A DNA stretch of 13,892 nt from an uncultured Burkholderiales bacterium (GCA_903898725.1 CAIUGQ010000678.1:1-13892), one strand, 5' to 3'; shown: positions 1 to 8,146, numbered from the stretch's first letter. Notes: generated from the sequence alone by a model not told the origin. Numbers and translations are program-made.

Positions 1-1452
1 CTCGACTACGCCGAGGTCTTCAAGGCGGCGCCCGCGCTCGCCGACAAGACGCTGAACCTGATGGGGGCCGCCGAGTGGTCGCTGCTCACCGTCACCTGCA
101 TCTGCCTGTTCATCGGCGCGATGGGCAAGTCCGCGCAGTTCCCGCTGCACGTGTGGCTGCCCGATTCGATGGAAGGCCCGACCCCGATCTCGGCGCTGAT
201 CCACGCGGCGACGATGGTCACCGCGGGCATCTTCATGGTGGCGCGGATGTCGCCGCTCTTCGAGATGTCCGACACCGCGCTGTCGTTCGTGATGGTCATC
301 GGCGCGATCACCGCGCTGTTCATGGGCTTTCTCGGCATCGTCCAGAACGACATCAAGCGGGTGGTCGCGTACTCGACGCTGTCGCAGCTCGGCTACATGA
401 CGGTGGCGCTCGGCGCCTCGGCGTATTCGGTCGCGATCTTCCACCTGATGACGCACGCCTTCTTCAAGGCGCTGCTGTTCCTGGCCGCGGGCTCGGTGAT
501 CATCGGCATGCACCACGACCAGGACATCCGCAACATGGGCGGCCTGCGCAAGTACATGCCCATCACCTGGATCACCTCGCTGCTCGGTTCGCTGGCGCTG
601 ATCGGCACGCCGTTCTTCTCGGGCTTCTACTCGAAGGACTCGATCATCGAGGCGGTGAAGTTCTCGACGCTCGCCGGCTCGGGCTTCGCGTACTTCGCGG
701 TGATGGTCGGCGTGTTCGTGACGGCGTTCTACTCGTTCCGGATGTACTTCCTGGTCTTCCACGGCAAGGAACGCTTCGCGACCGACGGCCACGGCGGCCA
801 TGGCCACGGCCATGACGCCCAGGCCCACGATGCCCACGGGCATGACGATCACGGCCATCACGGCGGCGTGCCGCACGAGAGCCCGGCCGTCATCACCGTG
901 CCGCTGATGCTGCTGGCGATCCCGTCGGTGCTGATCGGCCTCTACACCATCGGGCCGCTGCTGTTCGGCGACTTCTACAAGGGCGTCATCCATGTCGACG
1001 GCGCGCGTCACGGCGCGATGGCGGCGCTCGCCGAGCACTTCCACGGCTGGGCGGCGATGGGGGTGCATGCACTGACCACGCCGGTGTTCTGGCTGGCGGC
1101 GGCCGGGGTGGGCTCGGCCTACTACTGCTACCTGATCAACCCGGCGGTGCCGGCGGCGATCTCGCGCCGGCTCGCGCCGATCCAGACGCTGCTCGACAAC
1201 AAGTACTACCTCGATCGCTTCAACGAGGTCTTCTTCGCGGGTGGTGCGCGGTCGCTGGGTGCCGGTCTGTGGAAGGTGGGCGACCAGACCCTGATCGACG
1301 GCCTCGCGGTCAACGGCAGTGCCAGGCTCGTCGGCTGGCTCGCGGGGGCGCTTCGCCTGATCCAGTCCGGCTACATCTACCACTACGCGATCGCGATGAT
1401 CGTCGGAATGGCAGTGCTGGTCTGGTGGTTCGTGCCGTTGGCAGCGCGCTGA
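1..1452 (+). CDS. nuoL: NADH:quinone oxidoreductase subunit L, 5'-truncated
   Basis: This is a proton-pumping membrane subunit of respiratory complex I in the inner membrane. The reading frame is open from base 1, so the start lies outside the window. About 483 C-terminal residues remain, against roughly 650-690 for a full NuoL. Seen: the antiporter-fold core MGKSAQFPLHVWLPDSMEGP (bases 121-180), with the key lysine codon at 127-129. HAATMVTAG follows. NDIKRVVAYSTLSQLGYM has its lysine at 355-357, and GFYSKDS has its lysine at 634-636, which I equate with the TM12 lysine of E. coli NuoL. A histidine-rich loop lies at 790-876. The end (around 1330-1449) fits the lateral helix and last membrane segment. 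nuoM begins 19 bases after the stop, so the two are co-transcribed. Identification is secure; only the N-terminus is missing. Confidence 0.97.
   Translation, partial: LDYAEVFKAAPALADKTLNLMGAAEWSLLTVTCICLFIGAMGKSAQFPLHVWLPDSMEGPTPISALIHAATMVTAGIFMVARMSPLFEMSDTALSFVMVIGAITALFMGFLGIVQNDIKRVVAYSTLSQLGYMTVALGASAYSVAIFHLMTHAFFKALLFLAAGSVIIGMHHDQDIRNMGGLRKYMPITWITSLLGSLALIGTPFFSGFYSKDSIIEAVKFSTLAGSGFAYFAVMVGVFVTAFYSFRMYFLVFHGKERFATDGHGGHGHGHDAQAHDAHGHDDHGHHGGVPHESPAVITVPLMLLAIPSVLIGLYTIGPLLFGDFYKGVIHVDGARHGAMAALAEHFHGWAAMGVHALTTPVFWLAAAGVGSAYYCYLINPAVPAAISRRLAPIQTLLDNKYYLDRFNEVFFAGGARSLGAGLWKVGDQTLIDGLAVNGSARLVGWLAGALRLIQSGYIYHYAIAMIVGMAVLVWWFVPLAAR
790..876 (+). other. Histidine-rich low-complexity loop inside NuoL
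   Basis: Within the nuoL frame, 29 codons carry 11 histidines, mostly as GH, DH or AH pairs separated by Gly, Asp and Ala. The segment lies after the membrane helix ending FRMYFLVFHGKE and before the next hydrophobic stretch (from about base 892), so it is a solvent-exposed connecting loop. The DNA shows an imperfect repeating pattern of ggccac and gcccac units, which suggests expansion by slippage. Metal binding is possible from composition, but nothing shows it is functional. Confidence 0.6.
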
Positions 1453-1471
1453 CCGGCACGAGGACACGACT

Positions 1472-2959
1472 ATGACCACCTCCGTCTCCTTCCTCAGCGC
1501 CGCGATCTGGATCCCGATCCTCGCCGGCCTCTTCATCCTCGCGTTCGGCAACGACCGCAACGCGGCCGTCGTGCGCACCGTCTCGCTGATCGGATCGCTC
1601 GGCGGCTTCCTCGCGACCATCCCGCTCTACACCCGCTTCGACGCGTCCTCGGCCGACATGCAGTTCGTCGAGAAGATGCCCTGGATCGACCGGTTCGGCG
1701 TCGACTATCACCTGGGGGTCGACGGCATCTCGGTCTGGTTCGTGCTGCTGACGGCCTTCATCACGGTGGTCGTGGTGGTGGCCGGCTGGAAGGTGATCGA
1801 GGAGCGGATCGCCGGCTACATGGCCGCGTTCCTGATCCTCTCGGGCCTGATGGTGGGTGTGTTCTCGGCGCTCGACGGGCTGCTGTTCTACGTCTTCTTC
1901 GAGGCGACCCTGATCCCGATGTACGTGATCATCGGCATCTGGGGCGGTCCGAACCGGGTCTACGCGGCGTTCAAGTTCTTCCTGTACACGCTGCTCGGCT
2001 CGCTGCTGACGCTGGTCGCGATCATCTTCCTGTACCTGAAGGCGGGGTCGTTCTCGATCCTCGAGTGGCATCAGGTGCCGCTGTCGATGTCCGAGCAGAT
2101 GGCGATCTTCTTCGCGTTCCTGCTGGCCTTCGCGGTGAAGGTCCCGATGTGGCCGGTCCACACCTGGCTGCCCGACGCGCACGTCGAGGCGCCCACCGGC
2201 GGCTCGGTGGTGCTGGCCGCGATCATGCTGAAGCTCGGTGCCTACGGCTTCCTGCGGCTGTCGCTGCCGATCGTGCCCGACGCGAGCCAGGCGATGTCCG
2301 GCTTCATGATCACGCTGTCGCTGATCGCGGTCGTCTACATCGGCCTGGTCGCGCTGGTGCAGACCGACATGAAGAAGCTGGTCGCGTACTCGTCGATCGC
2401 GCACATGGGCTTCGTGACGCTCGGGTTCTTCATGTTCGAGCAGCTCGGCATGCAGGGCGGCATCGTGCAGATGATCTCGCACGGGTTCATCTCGGGGGCG
2501 ATGTTCCTGTGCATCGGCGTGCTCTACGACCGCATGCACAGCCGGCGCATCGCCGACTACGGCGGCGTGGTCAACACCATGCCCAAGTTCGCCGCGCTGT
2601 TCATGCTGTTCACGATGGCGAATGCGGGGCTGCCCGCGACCTCCGGCTTCGTCGGCGAGTTCATGGTCATCCTGGGCGCGGTGAAGTTCAACTTCTGGAT
2701 CGCCGCCATCGCCTCCACCACGCTGATCTTCGGCGCCGCCTACTCGCTGTGGATGTACAAGCGGGTGGTGTTCGGCGAGATCGCCAATGACGAGGTGCGT
2801 GCGCTCAAGGACGTCGACGCGCGCGAGTTCTGGATGCTCGCCGTGCTGGCGGCCGCCGTGCTCGCGATGGGCCTGTGGCCCAAGCCGTTCACCGACGTCT
2901 CCGAGGCGTCGGTGCGGGCGCTGCTCGACCACGTCGCCATCTCCAAGATCGCCGAGTGA
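1472..2959 (+). CDS. nuoM: NADH:quinone oxidoreductase subunit M
   Basis: This is the second antiporter-like proton-translocating subunit of complex I, an inner-membrane protein of 495 residues (normal length for NuoM). The pattern of about 14 membrane helices is visible throughout. Key residues read from the translation: Glu144 in LLFYVFFEATLIPMY, Lys223 in AFAVKVPMWPVHTWLPDAH, and Lys254 in AAIMLKLGAYGF. The second half has the DMKKLVAYSSIAHMGF motif typical of NuoM. The ATG at 1472 is preceded by GAGG about ten bases upstream, and the N-terminus aligns with family expectation. It lies 19 bases after nuoL and 5 bases before nuoN, in one operon. Confidence 0.98.
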   Translation: MTTSVSFLSAAIWIPILAGLFILAFGNDRNAAVVRTVSLIGSLGGFLATIPLYTRFDASSADMQFVEKMPWIDRFGVDYHLGVDGISVWFVLLTAFITVVVVVAGWKVIEERIAGYMAAFLILSGLMVGVFSALDGLLFYVFFEATLIPMYVIIGIWGGPNRVYAAFKFFLYTLLGSLLTLVAIIFLYLKAGSFSILEWHQVPLSMSEQMAIFFAFLLAFAVKVPMWPVHTWLPDAHVEAPTGGSVVLAAIMLKLGAYGFLRLSLPIVPDASQAMSGFMITLSLIAVVYIGLVALVQTDMKKLVAYSSIAHMGFVTLGFFMFEQLGMQGGIVQMISHGFISGAMFLCIGVLYDRMHSRRIADYGGVVNTMPKFAALFMLFTMANAGLPATSGFVGEFMVILGAVKFNFWIAAIASTTLIFGAAYSLWMYKRVVFGEIANDEVRALKDVDAREFWMLAVLAAAVLAMGLWPKPFTDVSEASVRALLDHVAISKIAE

Positions 2960-2964
2960 CCCCG

Positions 2965-4443
2965 ATGGACAAGCTCAACATCACCGCCGCGCTGCCGGAG
3001 ATCCTGCTGCTGGTGGCGGCCTGCGTGGTGCTGCTCGTCGACGTCTTCGCCAAGCGGGCCGAAGGCGAGGAGACGAAGATCGATCGCCTTGCGATCGCGG
3101 TGCTGCTGTTCCCGGCGGCCGCCACGATCTGGCAGATCGGCTCGCCGGCGCAGGTCGCGTTCGGCGGGATGTACGTCGCCGACGGCCTCGGTCACGTGCT
3201 CAAGCTCGTCTCGTACCTGTCGGTGGCGGCGACGCTGGTCTATGCGCGCGGCTACGCGGTCGACCGCGGCATGCACCGCGGCGAGCTCTACGCGCTGGCG
3301 CTGTTCGCGCTGCTCGGCCAGATGATCATGATCTCGGCGGGCAATCTGCTGGTGGTCTACCTGGGCCTGGAGCTGATGTCGCTGTCGCTGTACGCGCTGG
3401 CGGCGCTGCGGCGCGACCATTCAGTGGCGACCGAGGCCGCGATCAAGTACTTCGTGCTGGGCGCGCTCGCCTCGGGCTTCCTGCTCTACGGCATGTCGAT
3501 GCTCTACGGCGGCACCGGCACGCTCGATCTCGACCGGATCGCCGCGTCGATGAGCGGGCGCACGCCGGCGAACACGACGGTCATCGTCTTCGGCGTGGTG
3601 TTCATCGTCTCGGGCCTGGCGTTCAAGTTCGGTGCGGTGCCGTTCCACATGTGGGTGCCCGATGTCTACCAGGGCACGCCGACGGTGGCGACGCTGCTGA
3701 TCGCGTCGGCGCCCAAGATCGCGACCTTCGCGATCTCCTTCCGGGTGCTCGCGGAGGCGCTGCCGTCGGTGGCGACCGACTGGCAGCAGATGCTGCTGGT
3801 GCTGTCGGTGCTCTCGATGATCGTCGGCAACCTGGTCGCGATCGCGCAGACCAACCTCAAGCGGATGCTGGCCTACTCGACGATCGCGCAGGTCGGCTTC
3901 GTGCTGCTCGGCATGCTGTCGGGCGTGGTCGGCGGCAGCACCGACGGCATGGCCGACGCCTGGAGCGCGTCGATGTTCTACGTCGTCACCTACGTGCTGA
4001 CGACGCTCGGCACCTTCGGCGTGATCCTGCTGGTGGCCCGCAAGGGTCACGAGGCGGAGGACATCGCCGACCTCAAGGGTCTGTCGCGCCGCAGTCCGGG
4101 CCTGGCCTTCGTGATGCTGCTGCTGATGTTCTCGCTGGCCGGCATTCCGCCCACCGTCGGCTTCTACGCGAAGCTGGCCGTGCTGCAGTCGGTGGTCGAG
4201 GCCGGCATGACCTGGCTGGCGATCCTCGCGGTGCTGGTGTCGCTGATCGGTGCGTTCTACTACCTGCGCATCGTCAAGACCGTCTATTTCGACGAGCCGA
4301 CCGATGTCGAGCCGATCGCGGCCGCGCCGGGCGCACAGGCAGTGATGGCCGTCAACGGCGCGCTGATCCTGCTGCTCGGCCTGGTGCCCGGGCCGCTGAT
4401 GACGCTCTGCCTGGGTGCCGTGCGTCAGGCCTTCGGCATCTGA
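2965..4443 (+). CDS. nuoN: NADH:quinone oxidoreductase subunit N
   Basis: This is the third antiporter-like subunit of complex I, at 492 residues in the inner membrane. Conserved charged residues are present: Glu136 in YLGLELMSLSLYAL, Lys221 in GLAFKFGAVPFHMWVPDVYQ, and Lys251 in SAPKIATFA. NLKRMLAYSTIAQVGF is the usual NuoN signature. I chose the ATG at 2965 (MDKLNITAALPE) because NuoN proteins begin just before this LPE motif and because it sits 5 bases after the nuoM stop, with a GAG about 8 bases upstream. An in-frame ATG at 2875 lies inside nuoM and would add 30 unrelated residues. This completes the nuo operon. Confidence 0.98.
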   Translation: MDKLNITAALPEILLLVAACVVLLVDVFAKRAEGEETKIDRLAIAVLLFPAAATIWQIGSPAQVAFGGMYVADGLGHVLKLVSYLSVAATLVYARGYAVDRGMHRGELYALALFALLGQMIMISAGNLLVVYLGLELMSLSLYALAALRRDHSVATEAAIKYFVLGALASGFLLYGMSMLYGGTGTLDLDRIAASMSGRTPANTTVIVFGVVFIVSGLAFKFGAVPFHMWVPDVYQGTPTVATLLIASAPKIATFAISFRVLAEALPSVATDWQQMLLVLSVLSMIVGNLVAIAQTNLKRMLAYSTIAQVGFVLLGMLSGVVGGSTDGMADAWSASMFYVVTYVLTTLGTFGVILLVARKGHEAEDIADLKGLSRRSPGLAFVMLLLMFSLAGIPPTVGFYAKLAVLQSVVEAGMTWLAILAVLVSLIGAFYYLRIVKTVYFDEPTDVEPIAAAPGAQAVMAVNGALILLLGLVPGPLMTLCLGAVRQAFGI

Positions 4444-4474
4444 GCCGGGCCCGGTCCGCGCCTGGCCGGTCCCG

Positions 4475-5050
4475 ATGAGCGATCACCTCGAAGAGAAGAC
4501 GGTCGAGTCGGCCCTGGTCTACCAGGGCCTCTTCCTGAAGGTCCGCAAGGACAGCGCCCGCCTGCCTGACGGGTCGGTCCACGGCCGGGAGTGGGTCGTG
4601 CATCCCGGTGCGGCGGCCATCCTGCCGCTTGCGGATGACGGCCGGGTGCTCGTCATCCGGCAGTGGCGCTACGCGATGCGCCGCGCCTACCTCGAGATTC
4701 CCGCAGGCAAGATCGATCCGGGCGAGACCTCGCTGCAGACCGCCAAGCGCGAGCTCCTCGAGGAGACCGGCCACGCCGGCCGCGAGTGGGCACCGCTGGT
4801 GCAGATCCACCCGGCCATCGGCTTCTCGAACGAGGTGATCGACATCTTCGTCACCCGCGGGCTCGAGCGGCGCGGCGACGCCGAACCCGACCACGGCGAG
4901 CTGATCGACGTCGAATGGGCGAGCGTGGGCACGCTGGTCGATGCGCTGCGCACCGGGCAGATCCCGGACGTCAAGACGCACATCGCGGTGATGCACCTTC
5001 AGCGGATGGTCGAGGGCGACTGGCCCTGGCCGGCGTTCGAGCCGGCCTGA
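4475..5050 (+). CDS. NUDIX hydrolase, ADP-ribose pyrophosphatase-like
   Basis: This is a cytosolic hydrolase of 191 residues that most likely cleaves ADP-ribose or a related nucleoside diphosphate sugar, with Mg2+. The complete NUDIX box is visible at residues 78-100: Gly78, five residues, Glu84, seven residues, then RELLEETGH with the metal-binding glutamates Glu93, Glu96 and Glu97. The preceding VIRQWRYAMRRAYLEIPAG segment and the following HPAIGFSNE are typical of the NudF/ADPRase group. I chose the ATG at 4475 (MSDHLEEK) because upstream in-frame codons lie in nuoN; its Shine-Dalgarno is weak. Thirty-one bases separate it from nuoN, so it probably shares the nuo transcript. A NUDIX gene after nuoN is a frequent arrangement in Betaproteobacteria as I recall. 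The exact substrate is inferred. Confidence 0.93.
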   Translation: MSDHLEEKTVESALVYQGLFLKVRKDSARLPDGSVHGREWVVHPGAAAILPLADDGRVLVIRQWRYAMRRAYLEIPAGKIDPGETSLQTAKRELLEETGHAGREWAPLVQIHPAIGFSNEVIDIFVTRGLERRGDAEPDHGELIDVEWASVGTLVDALRTGQIPDVKTHIAVMHLQRMVEGDWPWPAFEPA

Positions 5051-5114
5051 CCCGCTGCGCCGCCGTGCCCCGGTCTGTCCGGGCATGCGGCTTGCACTGC
5101 TCCCGGTTCACGCC

Positions 5115-5121
5115 GAGGAGG
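5115..5121 (+). promoter_or_regulatory. Strong Shine-Dalgarno for the YihY/BrkB gene
   Basis: GAGGAGG lies 4 bases before the ATG at 5126. It is the best ribosome binding site in the left half of the window and supports this start, although a second in-frame ATG at 5135 sits 13 bases from it. Confidence 0.6.
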
Positions 5122-5125
5122 TCCG

Positions 5126-6040
5126 ATGGTCGTCATGCGCAGGGTCGGCCGTGCCGCCGCCACGGCCGGGCGGCGCTGGCTCGACGAACGATGTCCCACG
5201 ATGGCGGCCGCCGTCGCGTTCTTCTCGGCCTTCTCGCTCGCGCCGACGCTCGTGATCGTCATCGCCATCGGCGGGGCGTTCTTCGGACCGGAGGCGGTGC
5301 GCGGGCAGCTCGTCGGGCAGCTGCAGGGCCTGATCGGGGAGGACGGTGCACATGCCGTGCAAGGGCTGATCCAGAGCGCATGGCTGGCCGATGGCAGCGT
5401 CTTCAAGACGCTGCTGTCGGTGGCCACGCTGCTGGTCGGTGCCTCGGCGGTCTTCGCCGAACTCAGCGAAGACGTGAACCTCCTGTGGAAGGTGCCGGCG
5501 CGCCCCGGGTCGGGTCCGGTCGGCGCCTTTCTTCGCGTGCGCCTGCTGTCGATCGGCCTGGTCGTCGGGGTGGGGTTCCTGCTGGTGGTCTCGCTGGTGC
5601 TCGACGCGGTGGTGATGGCCTTGCAGGAGATGATGTGGCCGCCCGACGATGCGGTCCGGATGCTGATCGGCGTGGTCAACCAGGCCAGCTCGCTGCTGCT
5701 GCTGGGCACGACCTTCGCGCTGCTGATGAAGGCGATGCCTCGGGCCCACGTGCAGTGGCGGGAGGTCACCTTGGGTGCCTCGGTCGCGGCGCTGCTCTTC
5801 ATGGTCGGCAAGAGCCTGTTCGGCCTGTACCTCGCCCGTGCCGGCACGGCCGACGCGTTCGGTGCCGCGGGCTCGCTCGCGGTGCTGCTGATGTGGCTGT
5901 TCTACTCGGCTGCGGTGTTCCTCTACGGCGTGGCGTTCGCGCGGGCGTGGAGCGAGCAGAGCGAGCCGTTCGGGACTGACGTGCCGGTCGCGCGCGCCGG
6001 ACCCTTCGAGGCTGCGGCTGCTCGGGCGGATATGCGATGA
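5126..6040 (+). CDS. YihY/BrkB-family inner-membrane protein
   Basis: This is a 304-residue multi-pass inner-membrane protein of the YihY/virulence factor BrkB family (formerly confused with RNase BN). Seen: an amphipathic N-terminus with WLDERCPTMAAAVAFFSAFS at residues 18-37, the family's opening signature, with SLAPTLVIVIAIGGAFF leading into the first helices. About six hydrophobic segments follow, with the characteristic LLMWLFYSAAVFLYGVAFAR near the C-terminus. The hydrophilic tail after about residue 280 is unconserved. The molecular function of the family is not settled; transport or envelope roles have been proposed. It starts 75 bases after the NUDIX gene and ends 10 bases before tRNA-Ser, so both could share its transcript. 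Confidence 0.92.
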   Translation: MVVMRRVGRAAATAGRRWLDERCPTMAAAVAFFSAFSLAPTLVIVIAIGGAFFGPEAVRGQLVGQLQGLIGEDGAHAVQGLIQSAWLADGSVFKTLLSVATLLVGASAVFAELSEDVNLLWKVPARPGSGPVGAFLRVRLLSIGLVVGVGFLLVVSLVLDAVVMALQEMMWPPDDAVRMLIGVVNQASSLLLLGTTFALLMKAMPRAHVQWREVTLGASVAALLFMVGKSLFGLYLARAGTADAFGAAGSLAVLLMWLFYSAAVFLYGVAFARAWSEQSEPFGTDVPVARAGPFEAAAARADMR

Positions 6041-6050
6041 TCCGCAGGAC

Positions 6051-6138
6051 GGAGGGCTGGCAGAGCGGTCGAATGCGGCGGTCTTGAAAACCGTTGAACC
6101 GCAAGGTTCCGGGGGTTCGAATCCCTCGCCCTCCGCCA
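6051..6138 (+). tRNA. tRNA-Ser (anticodon UGA), CCA encoded
   Basis: This is an 88-base class II tRNA. The acceptor stem GGAGGGC pairs perfectly with GCCCTCC (6128-6134), followed by discriminator G and an encoded CCA (6136-6138). The anticodon arm GCGGT-CTTGAAA-ACCGT gives anticodon TGA at 6085-6087, which reads serine UCN codons, chiefly UCA. The long variable arm contains AACC-GCAA-GGTT, diagnostic of tRNA-Ser, and the T loop TTCGAAT is intact. It starts only 10 bases after the brkB stop and is followed 12 bases later by an intrinsic terminator. Confidence 0.98.
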
Positions 6139-6150
6139 CCTGCCTCCACA

Positions 6151-6177
6151 AGCCCGCTACCGAGCGGGCTGTTTTTT
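6151..6177 (+). terminator. Rho-independent terminator of tRNA-Ser
   Basis: A perfect 8-bp stem AGCCCGCT / AGCGGGCT (6151-6158 and 6163-6170) has a 4-base loop, then one G and six T (6172-6177). It is oriented for the + strand and ends the brkB/tRNA-Ser transcript. Read from the - strand, the hairpin is not followed by a T run, so it should be a poor terminator for the opposing operon. Confidence 0.92.
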
Positions 6178-6200
6178 GTCGACTCGCATCTGCGCGGTCT

Positions 6201-7280
6201 TCAGAACGCGGCGATCCGCTCGATCGCCCAGAAGCTCGCCAGGCCGCCGATCGCATAGGGCGGAACAGGCCACAGCCACTCCGGCCAGCGGACCGGTGCA
6301 CGCTGCGCGATCACGCGACCGGCTGCGATCACCGCCAGCACCACTGCGACGAACAGCAACTGCCCGATCTCGACGCCGACATTGAAGAAAAGCAGCGCGA
6401 GGGGGATCGACTGCTGCGGCAGCCCGATCTCGGCGAGCGCGCCCGCGAAGCCCAGGCCGTGGAGCAGGCCGAACGCGAACGCGACGAGCCAGGGCTGGCG
6501 CTGCGTGAGGCTCGGCATGCCCCGGCGGGACTGCACGATCTCGGCGGCCAGGAACACGATCGACAGGGCGATCGCCGCCTCGACCGGCGGCCCCGGCACG
6601 GTGACGAGCCCGAGCGACGCGCCGGCGAGCGTCAGACTGTGCGCCAGCGTGAAGGCGGTGAGGGTGACGACGAGGCGACGGGTGCCGTCCACCAGCAGCA
6701 CAAGCGCGAGCACGAACAGCAGGTGGTCGACACCGACCAGGATGTGCTCGATACCGAGCGTCGTGTAGGTACGCACCACCTCCATCGCACCGGGATGTCC
6801 GGTGACGACGATGCGCGCGGCCGTCGGCAACAGACGGTCGAGCTGCTCGGTCCCGTCGAGCCGGGCGATCCGTACCAGGACGTCGATCCGGCTCGTCGAC
6901 GCGCCGGGAAACGCGATCGCCTGTCCCTCGAGCCCACCTTCTACGCGGATGCGCCATCGCTGGACCGCCGTACCGGCCGAGTAGGTGCTCCGGACGGCGC
7001 CGATCGTCTCGGTGCCGGCCGGGAACTCGGGGCGCAGTCGGAGCGCGGTCGCCTCGTCGAGCGCGGGCAGTTTCCACAGCACGTCGTAGGTCACGGCATC
7101 GCGCTGCGTGAGCTGCAGATACGCGGGACGGAACTCGTCGGCCCAGGTCGGTGACAGGCCGGCGAGCAGCAGGATCGCGGCGGTGAGCCATGCACCCAAC
7201 AGCCGCCCGAAACGCTGCGGGCCGATTCGACGGCCGATACGGCCGGTCACACCGCGCTCAGGGCGATCGCGTGCCCTCAT
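6201..7280 (-). CDS. HupE/UreJ-family membrane protein (putative metal permease)
   Basis: This is a 359-residue protein with an N-terminal export signal (hydrophobic 28-44, possible cleavage after TWA47). An extracytoplasmic mostly beta-type domain spans about 48-165, followed by about six membrane helices (170-355). Seen: H179-x5-D185-H186 in GIEHILVGVDHLLF, matching the H-x5-DH motif of HupE. Also seen are FTLAHSLTL (His214), FGLLHGLGFAG (His274) and FFNVGVEIGQ (Glu304). These fit the HupE_UreJ_2 type rather than short HupE. Classical HupE/UreJ proteins import nickel. No urease or hydrogenase gene is nearby, so nickel here is only inference. The start ATG at 7280 overlaps the upstream ppiC-like stop by ATGA, arguing for coupled translation. 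It is the last gene of the six-gene operon. Confidence 0.88.
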   Translation of the reverse strand: MRARDRPERGVTGRIGRRIGPQRFGRLLGAWLTAAILLLAGLSPTWADEFRPAYLQLTQRDAVTYDVLWKLPALDEATALRLRPEFPAGTETIGAVRSTYSAGTAVQRWRIRVEGGLEGQAIAFPGASTSRIDVLVRIARLDGTEQLDRLLPTAARIVVTGHPGAMEVVRTYTTLGIEHILVGVDHLLFVLALVLLVDGTRRLVVTLTAFTLAHSLTLAGASLGLVTVPGPPVEAAIALSIVFLAAEIVQSRRGMPSLTQRQPWLVAFAFGLLHGLGFAGALAEIGLPQQSIPLALLFFNVGVEIGQLLFVAVVLAVIAAGRVIAQRAPVRWPEWLWPVPPYAIGGLASFWAIERIAAF

Positions 7281-8146
7281 GGCTTCGGCGGCGCCGGGGG
7301 CTCCGTCACGACCTCGTAGCGGGCCCGCATCCGCTGATAGTTCTCTGCGGCCGACCGAGCGCGCCGGTCGTTCTCCCACTCGCGCGCGACGAGGCTCCGG
7401 ACGGTGTCGAGCGGCGGCAGGGCAGGGGGTGTCAGCGAGATCGGGCGGACCAGGTGCAGTCCGAAGCCGGAGCGGACCGGACCGCCCCACTGTCCGACGG
7501 GCAGATCGGCCACCTGCTTCGCAAAGCTCGCGCCGAAGTCGCGGGCCAGCAGGTCGAGCGGTGTGTCGGCGATCCGCCGCGGCAGCAGGGTGGGCTGCCC
7601 GATGCTCTGCGGATCCATGCCACGGGCGAGTGCCTCGCGCGCGGCGTCGAGCATCCGGGCGACCTCCGCCTGCGAACCCGACCCGTCGAAGAAGACCTGC
7701 TCGAGATCGATCCGCGCCGGGCGCATGAAGCGCTCGGGGTTGGCCGCCAGGTAGTCGGCAAGCTGCGCGTCGGTCGGTGCGTCGGAGGCCAGCAGTTCCT
7801 CGCCCATCACGTCGAGCTTCTGCCGCACGCGTCTCTTGATCACCGGGTCGTCGCGATCCAGGCCGAGCGCGACGCCCTCGCGGTACATCACCTCGTCGCG
7901 CACCCATGATTCGACGAGGGCGGCGAGTTCCTCCTCGGTCGGCGGACGATGCCAGCGGGCCGCGTGCTGGCGGGCGAGCTCCTCGGCGGTCCCCCGGGGC
8001 ACCACGATGCGCGTGCCGGCGTCGCCTCCGGGCGGAGCGAGCTGGCCGTACAGCACGAAGAGGACGATGCCGATCGCCAGGAAATGCAGCAGCGGTTCGC
8101 GCAGCCATCGGGCTGCGCGTGTATCGGCGATCGTCACCTCGGTCAA
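7277..8146 (-). CDS. Membrane-anchored PpiC-type peptidyl-prolyl isomerase
   Basis: This is a 289-residue SurA/PpiC-like (parvulin) foldase. An N-terminal signal anchor (LLHFLAIGIVLFVLYGQ) should place the rest in the periplasm. A helical chaperone region follows, with WVRDEVMYREGVALGL and DPVIKRRVRQKLDVM, then the parvulin-like region ending DLPVGQWGGPVRSGFGLHLV, a clear PpiC signature. No ATG lies near the N-terminus. I chose TTG at 8146 because GAGAAG lies 7 bases upstream. Alternatives are GTG at 8137 (no spaced Shine-Dalgarno) and GTG at 8176 (26 bases after the DUF3604 stop, also poor Shine-Dalgarno). It overlaps the HupE-like gene by ATGA. A foldase within an all-envelope operon probably folds its neighbours' products; that is inference. 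Confidence 0.87.
   Translation of the reverse strand: MTEVTIADTRAARWLREPLLHFLAIGIVLFVLYGQLAPPGGDAGTRIVVPRGTAEELARQHAARWHRPPTEEELAALVESWVRDEVMYREGVALGLDRDDPVIKRRVRQKLDVMGEELLASDAPTDAQLADYLAANPERFMRPARIDLEQVFFDGSGSQAEVARMLDAAREALARGMDPQSIGQPTLLPRRIADTPLDLLARDFGASFAKQVADLPVGQWGGPVRSGFGLHLVRPISLTPPALPPLDTVRSLVAREWENDRRARSAAENYQRMRARYEVVTEPPAPPKP

Noticed and set aside
790..876. Histidine-codon repeats as a CRISPR-like or tandem repeat array
   Set aside because: Units are irregular, very short and in frame within nuoL; there are no spacers.
1310..2932. A 540-codon open frame on the - strand opposite nuoM
   Set aside because: Its product is extremely rich in His, Arg, Glu and Asp, as expected from reading a hydrophobic membrane gene backwards; nuoM is unmistakable.
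2787..4478. A 563-codon frame overlapping nuoN in another phase
   Set aside because: Composition is Arg/Ala/Gly-rich with no domain; nuoN in the adjacent frame has all family residues.
6051..6138. tRNA-Ser as an integration site with the - strand operon as a genomic island
   Set aside because: No integrase, no repeat of the tRNA 3' end elsewhere in the window and no visible base-composition shift.
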